DNA of 64,000 nt, from the IMG/VR virus record IMGVR_UViG_3300037264_003220, positions 1-64,000 of that record; one strand, 5' to 3'. The position numbers and the translations under genes were made by a program. The stretch's first letter is position 1. Each line of letters opens with the position of its first letter. Below are positions 41,128 through 50,472 of this stretch, in pieces. This DNA comes from a virus. The notes under the pieces were generated by a model that ran no database searches, was not told the origin of the DNA, and was given only the letters and a program-made list of their open reading frames with translations.

Positions 41128-42032
41128 TTCGTGTTTCCTCCTGTAATAAATAATTTAGAAATTATTTCTTCGGCAGTTCGTGATTTCAGTTCATGTTCCC
41201 AAATGATTTTTGATTGAATGCCATATTTTGCAAATGCTTTAGTTCTAAATTCAGCATCTTTTTGCTGTTCTACTTCTTTATTAGGATGGCATTTTGGACA
41301 ACCATGCCAATAACAGCCAAAAAGCTCAACGACTTCTTTCTTCCCGTTTACATTGACAAAATCTGGGTTCATGTTTTCAACCCAAAATTTGCCATTGCCA
41401 ACATACTGATAAGGAAGTTTGAATTTTGCAAATGCTTTGATGAATTTTCCTTCAAAACCATTCGGGTGGCTTTGCCCAAATCCACCATGCCCAAGTCTAC
41501 GAATCGCGTGCTCTCTAAGATTATTTTTGACTTTATCTTGATTCGCCCAAAGAGTGACTGCTTTAGAAATATTCCGACAAGTTTCTTTTGACCTTTTTTT
41601 ACCTGTATGCAATTTGCTGATAAATTTCTTGAATTTTTGTGAACGTTTTTTTCCAAGCCATGAGCCGGAATGAGTCGAATACCATTTGTTCAATGATAAG
41701 CTGGTTTTCTTTTTCCATTCATCAGTATGATGCTTGCCAAATAAATAATGTTTTAGACCAGATTGAGCCTTGCTCATTTTTCTTTTTGTCGTTTCGGAAT
41801 GATGCTTCCCAAGCATTCCATATGTTGCGCATCTTGCATCGCCCTTGCGTTGTTCGCTCATTTTTCTTTTTGTTTTTTCACTATGGCGTTTCCCTTTCAT
41901 TGGGCTGATTCTTCCAATTTGGCTTAAACCAATATTGGCTCTACGCTCGGCAGACAATGTTCTGCCGAGTTTCGCCAGACGCATTTTGCGCCTAGTTTTC
42001 TCAGATATATGACTACCGAGCATAGAACTCAT
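41124..42032 (-). CDS. Vsr-fold homing endonuclease with NUMOD3 repeats
   Basis: A 302-residue protein. The N-terminal half has at least five NUMOD3-type repeats of the form GKxHSExTKxKMS (KGKRHSEKTKRKMSEQRKG, GKHHSETTKRKMS), which contact DNA. The C-terminal half is the Vsr-like nuclease: NPDFVNVNGKKEVVELFGCY, then WHGCPKCHPN and KIIWEHEL. It splits the conserved tube-sheath gene pair and ends in an ATGA overlap with the tube gene, supplying its AGGAGG. Related to 26739-27497 and 54269-55024. Confidence 0.85.
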   Translation of the reverse strand: MSSMLGSHISEKTRRKMRLAKLGRTLSAERRANIGLSQIGRISPMKGKRHSEKTKRKMSEQRKGDARCATYGMLGKHHSETTKRKMSKAQSGLKHYLFGKHHTDEWKKKTSLSLNKWYSTHSGSWLGKKRSQKFKKFISKLHTGKKRSKETCRNISKAVTLWANQDKVKNNLREHAIRRLGHGGFGQSHPNGFEGKFIKAFAKFKLPYQYVGNGKFWVENMNPDFVNVNGKKEVVELFGCYWHGCPKCHPNKEVEQQKDAEFRTKAFAKYGIQSKIIWEHELKSRTAEEIISKLFITGGNTK

Positions 42033-42045
42033 TATTGTTGCCTTA

Positions 42046-43398
42046 TTATAGTGCCGAGTTCACGAATATACTGAACGAAACATTCACGAAACGAAGTGGA
42101 AACACGGGCGCGATTTCAAACGACACATTCACCTGGCGCGGGTCAACAGAGTCAAGTTTGGCACTGATATTGCGGAACGCCGTAATAAGAGTCGAGCTGA
42201 TGAAGTTCGACAGAATCGCCTGAACACTGGCTTGAATATTGCTCAGACTTCCTGTCAACAGCTTCGTACCGATGTATCGGGTATTCAGCGTGTCTCTTAC
42301 GACTTTACGCAATAAGTCTTTGATGCGCCGAACACTGGGTTCGACACGTTCAATGCTGGATGTGTCAGTCGTCGACGCTTCCTTCACATAGACTCCATTG
42401 GAATCCTGTTGGAGGATAGTCACGCCAGAGCGAAGCATGAACAGAATTTCGCTTCTGATGTATTTGTAGCTATTCACGTCGAGACGAGACGGCAGCCGTT
42501 TCCGTAGAAGCGGCGTAGCCGCGTCATTGGCGGTTTCAATGCCAGCAAGAGCCGCCCCAGCATAAACTGAGGAAACCACGAGCCGAGCATCAGTAGTCGT
42601 TCCCACATCTTTCAACGTAATCCCGACAGACGGAGGAGCAACCATATTCACGCGGTCGCTATTGATTCCGTCAGCAAGAGTGCCAATGGTCTGCACGGTG
42701 TCATTCAGATTCGCCGGAGCAATCCAAGCATGACGTTCTTTCTGATTGAAGTCGGTCGACATCGCCTGCACATGGTTAATGACGGCGCTTCTCACTTGCG
42801 TATTGGTCACGCCAGTCACAATCAAGGTATCAACTTCTTCCCGCTCTAATTGAGTCAAGGCATCAATATACGAGCTGGTCTGCCCATCAACGGCTTGACA
42901 GGTGACGACGATGGTTCCGTCTCCTCCTGATTCAAATGTCAACAGCGCAGCCAAAGTGATTTCGCTGATGACCCCATTATTCAATTCTGCTCCGTAAATC
43001 GCTCGAACATCGTCAATGCTGAACAATGTTTTCGGCGTGTAATAAGTGGCGTCTTTCACTAATTTATACGACACATAATAAAGCGCCGCCGTAGAAGGCT
43101 GTTGACCAATCCACACAATCGTATTGTTGACGATGTTGTAGTCAACTCCTGCTACAAAGTCGAAAAACCCTGGGGAACTTCCCACTCCAAGAACCGAAGC
43201 GACGTTGCTGACGGTCGTGTTTGGGATAGTGTCAGTGCCGTTGAAGGCACCTTTGGTCACTTCGGCATTATCCACTTCCACGGTGGCGCTCGCAGTGCCG
43301 ACAATCCCAGTGACATTCACTGTCCCCGCTCCAATCGCCAACGACGGGTTTTCAATTTCAGAAACAACCACACCAGATTCTCTAACTGTTACTGACAT
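42046..43398 (-). CDS. Tail sheath protein
   Basis: A 450-residue protein. Its N-terminus (MSVTVRESGVVVSEIENPSL) is typical of sheath proteins. Internal ATYYTPKTLFSIDDVRAIYG and VVTCQAVDGQTSSYIDALTQ are in the expected positions. The C-terminal domain, which forms the sheath-sheath handshake, is complete (FRNISAKLDSVDPRQVNVSF). The length fits many contractile tails. AGGAGG lies before the ATG. Confidence 0.85.
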   Translation of the reverse strand: MSVTVRESGVVVSEIENPSLAIGAGTVNVTGIVGTASATVEVDNAEVTKGAFNGTDTIPNTTVSNVASVLGVGSSPGFFDFVAGVDYNIVNNTIVWIGQQPSTAALYYVSYKLVKDATYYTPKTLFSIDDVRAIYGAELNNGVISEITLAALLTFESGGDGTIVVTCQAVDGQTSSYIDALTQLEREEVDTLIVTGVTNTQVRSAVINHVQAMSTDFNQKERHAWIAPANLNDTVQTIGTLADGINSDRVNMVAPPSVGITLKDVGTTTDARLVVSSVYAGAALAGIETANDAATPLLRKRLPSRLDVNSYKYIRSEILFMLRSGVTILQQDSNGVYVKEASTTDTSSIERVEPSVRRIKDLLRKVVRDTLNTRYIGTKLLTGSLSNIQASVQAILSNFISSTLITAFRNISAKLDSVDPRQVNVSFEIAPVFPLRFVNVSFSIFVNSAL

Positions 43399-43412
43399 AA
43401 TAATCCTCCTCT

Positions 43413-44090
43413 TTAAAAGTTCGGGTCTGTAATACCATCAACAATCGTTATAAGACCGTTGACATCTGGTATTTGAATCTTGTCAATCAATTCAGCTTCG
43501 GCTATGGACAATGTGTCTTCAAATTCGGTGTAAACTTCAACATTCAATTCGTGAGAGAAAATAGGGTCATTGCCTATTTTTTCATAACTTTCTCCGACAA
43601 GATTAATATCGGTTATCTCAATTCCAGCAATTCTGAATTTTTCAAAAACCAAAAATCGCAGCGCCGAGATAAGCTTATCCGTAATTCTCTCAACTTTCTT
43701 GGGGTTATAATCATAGACCTTAATGTTGACGCTCAAATTTAATGGGCCGCCGTATCTTTCGCCTACGACTCCTGTCTGAGTCATGCCGTTTAAAAATACG
43801 TCACCCATCAATGGCTCTTGAAACTCTCTATTCAAGGAACGGAAGAAGCTTCTCCCGCCGACAATATCAACCACGATAATGGGATAAATTCGGAACTGAA
43901 CAGGAAAATGCTCAACTACGGTAATCTTCGTCGTCTTGTTGTCGGCGTTCCAAGTAAAGTCTGTATCAGACGCCGGAACAGGCGGTGACTGTTCAGGAAA
44001 TTGCGCGTCCGGCAACCCGCTTATGGCGAAAAATTGCTGGATTATGCTGATGAACGTCATTCGTGTAAATCGTTTCGCGCGTAAAATCAT
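43413..44090 (-). CDS. Probable tail completion/terminator protein
   Basis: A 225-residue protein. Its hydrophobic N-terminus (MTFISIIQQFFAISGLPDAQ) may be helical, then a beta-rich body with DIVGGRSFFRSLNREFQEPL. It lies directly upstream of the sheath gene, where tail terminator and completion proteins are usually found. The ATG at 44090 follows AGGAGG with 9-nt spacing and overlaps the upstream stop (TGATG); an earlier GTG is less likely. Confidence 0.55.
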   Translation of the reverse strand: MILRAKRFTRMTFISIIQQFFAISGLPDAQFPEQSPPVPASDTDFTWNADNKTTKITVVEHFPVQFRIYPIIVVDIVGGRSFFRSLNREFQEPLMGDVFLNGMTQTGVVGERYGGPLNLSVNIKVYDYNPKKVERITDKLISALRFLVFEKFRIAGIEITDINLVGESYEKIGNDPIFSHELNVEVYTEFEDTLSIAEAELIDKIQIPDVNGLITIVDGITDPNF

Positions 44091-44974
44091 CAGCACGCCC
44101 CTCCTTGTAAATATGGAGCCAACAAGTCTGGCGCTATCAATTGTGGATGTTTATAAGCCAAGTCTGTACGTTCCAGCTCATTCATTTCAAAATCCTGATG
44201 CGTAATCAGGTCACGTTGAAAATAAGGCGTCACGTTCAAAATTTCAAATCGTCTATTTTCTCGGTCAATCAAAATATCCCTATCATGCAGTCTAGGCGTC
44301 CAAATCGTCCATGACCGTGGAACTCGCTGCTTCCTGAGTCCATACGTCGCCAGTTCTTTCAAAGCTGCCATGTTGTAATACCGAACCCTAATTTTGATAG
44401 GGTTAAAATAAGTCACTGTGTCGGCGCGACCATAATCTTCTTCTGTGTTGGCATTGATTTCTTTCTGTTGGCGCTTAAACAGCCAAAAATCGCCGCCATC
44501 CTGCTCCAAAAGCCACATATTTCGGCGCCTTATTTCTTCAAAGAAAAATTTCTGCTGGATGTTGGTCGGATACATGCCGCTGCGCGATTCAATCGTGACC
44601 GTGCTAATTTTTGTCTGTGGGGCTGTGAAAGTCATATTCATATCCCCAAAAGGAGACACGTCAAACGCTGGCAAATTCTCATATGTAATCGGATTCGACG
44701 GCGGACTTTCACCAAGCAAATTCACCGACGTAACGGAATAATACGGGTCTGTGTCGATAATAATAGGGACATTGCTATCTAAGAAACTCGTCGACTGAAT
44801 CAAAGACACATTCAATTTCGTGAAATCACCATACGGCGTATAATTTCGATAAACATTAAATCCGCTCACGCCATTGAGTGCGTCCCAATAAAGACGCACT
44901 TGCGTCTCAGGGAGATTTTGCCCTGTTGCCAACAGATTGCGAGCTATGACGTTACTAGGCGGTACGCATGACAT
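44090..44974 (-). CDS. Fn3-like domain neck or virion protein
   Basis: A 294-residue protein. Residues about 15-105 form a fibronectin-III-like domain (VRLYWDALNGVSGFNVYRNY, then SPPSNPITYEN). The C-terminal part (about 180-285) is a distinct basic, mixed domain (RSWTIWTPRLHDRDILIDRE) of the sort seen in neck proteins. Fn3 modules are common on virion surfaces. It is encoded just before the tail-completion gene. Start at 44974 has GGAG 9 nt upstream. Confidence 0.6.
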   Translation of the reverse strand: MSCVPPSNVIARNLLATGQNLPETQVRLYWDALNGVSGFNVYRNYTPYGDFTKLNVSLIQSTSFLDSNVPIIIDTDPYYSVTSVNLLGESPPSNPITYENLPAFDVSPFGDMNMTFTAPQTKISTVTIESRSGMYPTNIQQKFFFEEIRRRNMWLLEQDGGDFWLFKRQQKEINANTEEDYGRADTVTYFNPIKIRVRYYNMAALKELATYGLRKQRVPRSWTIWTPRLHDRDILIDRENRRFEILNVTPYFQRDLITHQDFEMNELERTDLAYKHPQLIAPDLLAPYLQGGAC

Positions 44975-45449
44975 AATCAATAACTCCACTCGATGCTAAT
45001 TCATTCGGACTGACCAGTGTCTCTTTCACAGATGTCAATGGGAACCCTGCCTTTTTATAAGCTTCATCAACCCATCCAGAACAAACTTGGTGACAATGCA
45101 AAAGTCCCATTCTTCCCAAAACCATATCAATAAAGCTGTAATGCTCTCCAATATTCAAATAACACCATGAAATAGCTCGTGTTTTAATAATGTCTCCACA
45201 CATGGGTCGATAAATAACTTTCGCTCTTATATCATCAGCGATGAATCGAAATCGTGGGCGCGGCCACACCATTTCAACCGCTAAATCAGGCTCGGTACTC
45301 ACCATCGCCACATGTGTATACCCTGGATAAGTCATCTTCCCCATCTCGCCACCAATCTTCTGAAGCCAGGAAAATATTCGATGTTTCCAATTCCCATCAT
45401 CTGGATAAAAAATCAAATCTCCTGGCTTCAAAATACTCACTGCGTTCAT
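44955..45449 (-). CDS. YiiX-like permuted NlpC/P60 papain-fold protein
   Basis: A 164-residue protein. It begins MNAVSILKPGDLIFY and carries YTHVAMVS with an early His, then a Glu (DLAVEM), and a later Cys in HQVCSGWVDEAYKKAG. His before Cys is the order of permuted NlpC/P60 proteins such as YiiX. These cleave or transfer amide or ester bonds; some phage ones cut peptidoglycan cross-links. Active-site residues look intact. The ATG at 45449 overlaps the upstream stop (ATGA). Could be a virion peptidoglycan hydrolase or a maturation factor. Confidence 0.65.
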   Translation of the reverse strand: MNAVSILKPGDLIFYPDDGNWKHRIFSWLQKIGGEMGKMTYPGYTHVAMVSTEPDLAVEMVWPRPRFRFIADDIRAKVIYRPMCGDIIKTRAISWCYLNIGEHYSFIDMVLGRMGLLHCHQVCSGWVDEAYKKAGFPLTSVKETLVSPNELASSGVIDYVMRTA

Positions 45450-46087
45450 TGAAAAAATTCCGTTAAAATATTGAAATATTTTATTTCTGTCGCGCTTAGT
45501 CCATTCGGACAATAACAATGAACCCGAAGTTTCATATATGTCGGGAATGCCATTGATTCATCACTAAGAAAGCTTAATTGAACTCCTGATGCAGTGTGAA
45601 CATTCTGAATCATATTTGGCATCAACATTTGGTCTGTTGGATTCATTAAAACGTCGGCGCTAATGTAATCATTTTCGTCATTAAAGTTTGAATAAAGATG
45701 CCCGCCACGGAAATAAACCGTTGCAGGCCAAGACAAATCTACAAATGAATATGTCATTCCTGGCGCCACAATTGCTTGAAATCCTTTCCATTTGTTGTAA
45801 GTATTTGCAGGCTGCGGAGAAATGGATACCCTAGCGGGGCGCCCAACCCCTGCGCGAATAATCAAAGATTGATTAAATGAAGCCATGTAATTATTCTCGA
45901 ATTCCGTAGCATCTGGATTCGCACTTCCGTCAATTAATTTAGGCAAATCGTATTGCCAATTAATGCCATTAGAGTCAGGCCCAACGAGACGGTAAGAGCT
46001 ACCAATATCAACATACTGATTGGTAAGTCCTTTAGAAATAATGCAGAGATTTTTAAAGTCAGCCCACGTTTTAATTATTAATTCCAT
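45446..46087 (-). CDS. Hypothetical virion-associated protein
   Basis: A 213-residue beta-rich protein with a jelly-roll-like pattern (YSFVDLSWPATVYFRGGHLY). No catalytic motif is seen. ATG at 46087 follows GGAGG and overlaps the upstream stop (TAATG). Located between a long repeat protein and the papain-fold gene, so probably part of the virion or its assembly machinery. Confidence 0.6.
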   Translation of the reverse strand: MELIIKTWADFKNLCIISKGLTNQYVDIGSSYRLVGPDSNGINWQYDLPKLIDGSANPDATEFENNYMASFNQSLIIRAGVGRPARVSISPQPANTYNKWKGFQAIVAPGMTYSFVDLSWPATVYFRGGHLYSNFNDENDYISADVLMNPTDQMLMPNMIQNVHTASGVQLSFLSDESMAFPTYMKLRVHCYCPNGLSATEIKYFNILTEFFQ

Positions 46088-49000
46088 TAAACTTCCTCCA
46101 CCCATTCCACAACATAACTAAAGTTCCCACCTGTAACGGTGACTCCATTAAAGTTGACGGCTACCCCTTCTCCCGCGCCGCGCAAAGTAATAGCTTTATC
46201 TGGTTTAAGAGCCAAAAATAAATCATAAGGCGGAGAAGTCGTAGCGCCAGATGAGCCAGGTGCGACAGCTGGAATCATCATGCGGTATGACGCTGTTGTC
46301 CCGACTGCCGCGCCAAGCCCAGTCGGATTAGCCGTATAAGAACGAACTGTTGCCGTGGCTGCCGCATCTGTCGAATCATGCGAGACAGCTGTTTGCAAAG
46401 CAGATGTCCCACCCGTGTTCACGGCGGAACGTTTAATTAAACGCACATCTTCAATGCTTTGAGTTGTTTGCGAACCAGATATGGCAATTCGCATAATGCG
46501 AATAGTTTTTGTTGCAGACCCATAAATCGTAAACACATCTGTTGCTGTTGCCGCAGAAGCAATGCTGGGAGCAGAAGCGGAATACGTAACTTGTTCTGAC
46601 GTGCCTTGCAAAGCAACCTTTAAACTGCCCGCTTGCGTCAATGCTCGCGGTAACGCTTCAACAACTGGGCACAGCGCAGTCAATAATCTCAAATAAGTTG
46701 TCGCTATCGCTCCATTATTCGTTACCAATATTCTGAAATATAAACACACGGCTTGAAATGTCCTGCCGTCTCCAATTCCAGCTCGCGGAGTGAATGAATC
46801 AACAATATCCCAATTAACATTGTCGGTTGATTGTTGAACTTGAATAGTGCAATCCTGGCTCGCAATGAAATTAATTTGTATCCCAGAAATTCCTACAGTT
46901 GTTTCACCAGCGCCTGTAAAAGTAGCCCCAGCAGCCAAATTTGCAGTAGAGTTATTAGATTGAGATGTTTCAACATCCTGAGTAATGCCAACAGCTAAAT
47001 AACGATTGTTGTTCCGAACTATCCCTTCCATATACCCAACGCCATCTGTCACTCGAACAGGCAAATAATTTAAAGCAGAAAGCGTTAAACCATTTACAAG
47101 TGTCAAGTTTTCAGGAATCGCTGTTTGGTCTGCGGCAACGACAACAGGTAAAGACCCGCTCATTGCTTTTTGCCCATTTGTAAGACCAATAACGGCAGAC
47201 GAAACAATGGTGGTAAGTTGACTGACCTGCTGCGATTCATAAAGTTGAATCGTCGTCAATTGAGACACTTCAAGTGCCACGGCAGCATTCAAATTACTTA
47301 ACTGCGTTATCTCTTGAGACATTAAAACATTGGCTGTTAATCCATTTACGACCTGTTGACTATTGGACGAATTCAATGTGCTGAGTTGGGCAACTTCTTG
47401 AGCCAATGTCGTATTGATTGTCGTTAATTGAGTTATTTCTAAAACTACGGCAGCGTTAAGATTTGAAAGCTCAGTGACTTCTTGACTCGATAAAACTATT
47501 TGAGCCGCTTGAGCTGACGCCGTTGCCACGGAAGTATTAAGAGTTGACAATTGAGCCACTTGTTGACTTTCATAAAGTTGGATGGTTGTGAGCTGCCCCA
47601 CTTCAACGGACACAGCCATATTTAAGTTAGAAAGTTGAGTAATTTGTTGAGAAACAAGAATATTTTCAGCACTCTCAAAACCAGTGTTTGAAATAATTTG
47701 AGATAGCTGAGAGACCTCTTGAGCCAACAAAGAGACCTGGTTATCGCTGGACGTGTTCAATGTTGAAAGCTGAGCAACCTCTTGGACTAAAGTCGTATTG
47801 ACAGTCGTTAATTGAGAAACCTCTAAAGCAACGGCTAAATTGAGATTGGTTAATTGATTAACCTGTTGAACCATCAAATAAACATCCGAATCTGGCGTCG
47901 TCAAAAGTTGTGATAACTGAGAAACTTCTTGCGCTCCATATAATTGCAATGTCGATAATTGAGTTATCTCCTGAGATAAATAGGGACGAGTGTCGATTGA
48001 TGGAGACCCCGTATTGGTCATAATCTGAGACAACTGAGAAATTTCCTGGGAGCCGTATAGTTCAAGCGTTGTCATTTGAGTCACAACGTTTGACAGCCTG
48101 GCATCAATCGAAGTCAATTGCGAAACCTGTTGAGCCTCGTAAATTCCAATCGTGGTCAGTTGAGCCACTTCCAGAGAAACAGACACCTCAAGATTGCTGA
48201 GTTGACCAACTTGCTGAGCGCCATAAAGCTCAAGCGTTGATAATTGAGTTATTTCCTGAGCTAAATAAGGGCGAATGTCGACTTGAGAAACGCCAGTGTT
48301 GGCGATAATTTGAGAAAGCTGCCCTACCTCTTGAACCAATAAAGTTGTCTGAGCATCTTGTTTATTTTGAACTTGCGTAAGCTGTCCGACCTGCTGCGAT
48401 TCATAAAGTTCGATTGTCGTTAATTGAGTAACGACAGTGGACAGGCGCCCATCAATACTGGTCAATTGCGCGACCTGTTCGTACTCATACAGACCGATAG
48501 TCGTCAATTGACTAACTTCTAAAACAACGGAAACATTCAAATCGTTGAGTTGTGAGATTTGTTGAGAGCCATAAAATTCAATCGTGGAAAGCTGAGAAAC
48601 TTGCTGATTTAAGATGGGCCTCGTATCAATATCGGCTACGCCAGTGTTGGTGATAATTTGACTTAATTGTGAAATTTCATGAGATAATAATACGGTCTGG
48701 TCTTGCTGGTTTGTTTCGACCTGAGAAAGTTGAGCAACCTGTTGATTGGCGACAACAACAATATTGGTTAAACCGTCTTGAAGTGATTCTGTTGTAGATT
48801 TAATTTTGTCGAAAGTTTGAGTAAATCCATCGGCAATGGTGGCGATAGAAACGCGATTCAATAATTCCAATTCATCCGTATTAAGATTTATGCTGTCGAC
48901 GTTAATAGACAGCCCAGCCAATGATTGCAGGATGCTTAACTGAGTCGCTTCTGTAGAAACGCGAATTTGAATATCGGACAATTGACCGACTTCTTGAGTC

Positions 49001-49197
49001 AATAATAAAGATATGTCACTTAATTGACTGACTTGCTGAATCGTCCCAGTAGTTTCGACCGCTATTTTATTAAGCGCATCCGAATCTTCCTGAGATAAAT
49101 TGACAGTGCCTACTCTCGCCGATATTTCTCTGCCAGTTGTGCCGTCGGCATTATGAATATTGACATCGTTGCCGCCTGTTATTCCACCAAAACTCAT
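46087..49197 (-). CDS. Very long 14-residue-repeat fibre/whisker protein
   Basis: A 1,036-residue protein. From about residue 90 to 670 it is mostly a 14-residue repeat of the form QVSQLTTIELYESQ, a two-heptad period that fits a long rod. The last 350 residues are two beta-rich domains (ITQDVETSQSNNSTANLAAG, FTIYGSATKTIRIMRIAISG) that could be head- or ligand-binding. The N-terminal part is paralogous to 49194-50471 (shared NTDELELL ... ADG). ATG at 49197 has GGAGG 6 nt upstream. Rod-like neck whisker or fibre. Confidence 0.65.
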   Translation of the reverse strand: MSFGGITGGNDVNIHNADGTTGREISARVGTVNLSQEDSDALNKIAVETTGTIQQVSQLSDISLLLTQEVGQLSDIQIRVSTEATQLSILQSLAGLSINVDSINLNTDELELLNRVSIATIADGFTQTFDKIKSTTESLQDGLTNIVVVANQQVAQLSQVETNQQDQTVLLSHEISQLSQIITNTGVADIDTRPILNQQVSQLSTIEFYGSQQISQLNDLNVSVVLEVSQLTTIGLYEYEQVAQLTSIDGRLSTVVTQLTTIELYESQQVGQLTQVQNKQDAQTTLLVQEVGQLSQIIANTGVSQVDIRPYLAQEITQLSTLELYGAQQVGQLSNLEVSVSLEVAQLTTIGIYEAQQVSQLTSIDARLSNVVTQMTTLELYGSQEISQLSQIMTNTGSPSIDTRPYLSQEITQLSTLQLYGAQEVSQLSQLLTTPDSDVYLMVQQVNQLTNLNLAVALEVSQLTTVNTTLVQEVAQLSTLNTSSDNQVSLLAQEVSQLSQIISNTGFESAENILVSQQITQLSNLNMAVSVEVGQLTTIQLYESQQVAQLSTLNTSVATASAQAAQIVLSSQEVTELSNLNAAVVLEITQLTTINTTLAQEVAQLSTLNSSNSQQVVNGLTANVLMSQEITQLSNLNAAVALEVSQLTTIQLYESQQVSQLTTIVSSAVIGLTNGQKAMSGSLPVVVAADQTAIPENLTLVNGLTLSALNYLPVRVTDGVGYMEGIVRNNNRYLAVGITQDVETSQSNNSTANLAAGATFTGAGETTVGISGIQINFIASQDCTIQVQQSTDNVNWDIVDSFTPRAGIGDGRTFQAVCLYFRILVTNNGAIATTYLRLLTALCPVVEALPRALTQAGSLKVALQGTSEQVTYSASAPSIASAATATDVFTIYGSATKTIRIMRIAISGSQTTQSIEDVRLIKRSAVNTGGTSALQTAVSHDSTDAAATATVRSYTANPTGLGAAVGTTASYRMMIPAVAPGSSGATTSPPYDLFLALKPDKAITLRGAGEGVAVNFNGVTVTGGNFSYVVEWVEEV

Positions 49198-50471
49198 ACG
49201 GTTCCTCCATTTGCATAAATCTGCAAATTCGTCGTCACTGTAGTTGTGACGTATATTTTTTCCGCGTTCTGCCAATTAAAATCAAATTGACCCTTAAACA
49301 CGGGAATCGGCGTACTCAATGTTGAATTAAATTTCACAGATACTGGCTGCGACACCGACAAATAAACATCCTGCATCCGTGCGCCAAAATCATAAAGAAC
49401 GTCCGTTAATCCAGCTGCCTGAGTCGCCTCATTTACATAATACTTTCCATGAGGCGAAGCGATAGTGACACTAACAGAAAGCCCTTCCAAAGTTTGCAGG
49501 ACGCTCAACTGCGTCACTTCTTGATTTAACGTCGTTGAACTAAAGTTGAAACACAGTCCCTGCAAATCTTGAAGGATGCTCAACTGCGTCACTTCCTGAG
49601 CCAAAGAAGGAGCGTCAAAATTGATGCACAATCCTTCCAACTCTTGAAGAATACTCAGTTGCGTCGTTTCTTGAGCCAATGCCGGAGAGTCAAATGTCAA
49701 TCCTTGCAGCTGGCTTAAAATACTAAGCTGAGTGACCTCAGTTGAAACACGAATTTGAATATCTGAAAGTTGAGTCACTTCTTGAGATAAAAGACTCTCA
49801 ACGCTTAAAGACTGTTGACGAATAAGACTCTCCAATGTGCTCAACTGCGTCACTTCCTGGGCGACCAAAGTAATAATATTGGTCAACCCTTCGAGCAGCT
49901 CAAGCTTCATGTCAGTCAATCCGTCTTGAATGGAGATAGTGGACGATTGCATGGTCGCCAACATGAGCGTTATTCCATCGGCAACCGTGGCAGTGTTAAG
50001 CCTCATCAATAATTCAAGCTCGTCCGTGTTGACATCAATCTTCCCAATATTGATGCACAGCCCGTTTAAGGCACTTATAATGTTTGTCATGCCTTCGCTA
50101 TTGGAAACAATCAGCTTATCCAAAAGCGCAATTTGTGTAAGCTGGCTAGATTCCTGAGCCAACGTCGGACTTTCAACGCTCAGGCTCCACATCCCATCCG
50201 CATTTGGTAATGCTTCAAGGTCATGCTTTAACCCTTGAGTGTCAATTCCCTGAATAATAACTTTGCCAATGGTGATTGGCGGCAGCGAAATTTCCGTATT
50301 AACCGTCAGCGCGTATTGGTCTGTGGTTCCGTCGACCAACGCAACTTGCAGCGGGACAATCACTCCATCAGAGCGCTGCCCCGCCAATACAGAAACCCAT
50401 TCCGAGTCTGCGCTCCTCGGAAAGTGTTTCTTATTGAGATTCGGATGCCATTCAGGGAATGTTTCTGACAA
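49194..50471 (-). CDS. Repeat fibre/whisker protein, shorter paralogue
   Basis: A 425-residue protein with the same V-T-Q-L-S-I-L repeat as 46087-49197 and the same NTDELELLMRLNTATVADGI block. It has a unique N-terminal domain (SEWVSVLAGQRSDGVIVPLQ) and a short beta C-terminus. It starts at TTG, with AGGAG 9 nt upstream. The two may form a mixed rod or be alternative whiskers. ATGA overlap with the longer paralogue. Confidence 0.65.
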   Translation of the reverse strand: MSETFPEWHPNLNKKHFPRSADSEWVSVLAGQRSDGVIVPLQVALVDGTTDQYALTVNTEISLPPITIGKVIIQGIDTQGLKHDLEALPNADGMWSLSVESPTLAQESSQLTQIALLDKLIVSNSEGMTNIISALNGLCINIGKIDVNTDELELLMRLNTATVADGITLMLATMQSSTISIQDGLTDMKLELLEGLTNIITLVAQEVTQLSTLESLIRQQSLSVESLLSQEVTQLSDIQIRVSTEVTQLSILSQLQGLTFDSPALAQETTQLSILQELEGLCINFDAPSLAQEVTQLSILQDLQGLCFNFSSTTLNQEVTQLSVLQTLEGLSVSVTIASPHGKYYVNEATQAAGLTDVLYDFGARMQDVYLSVSQPVSVKFNSTLSTPIPVFKGQFDFNWQNAEKIYVTTTVTTNLQIYANGGTV

Positions 50472-50472
50472 T

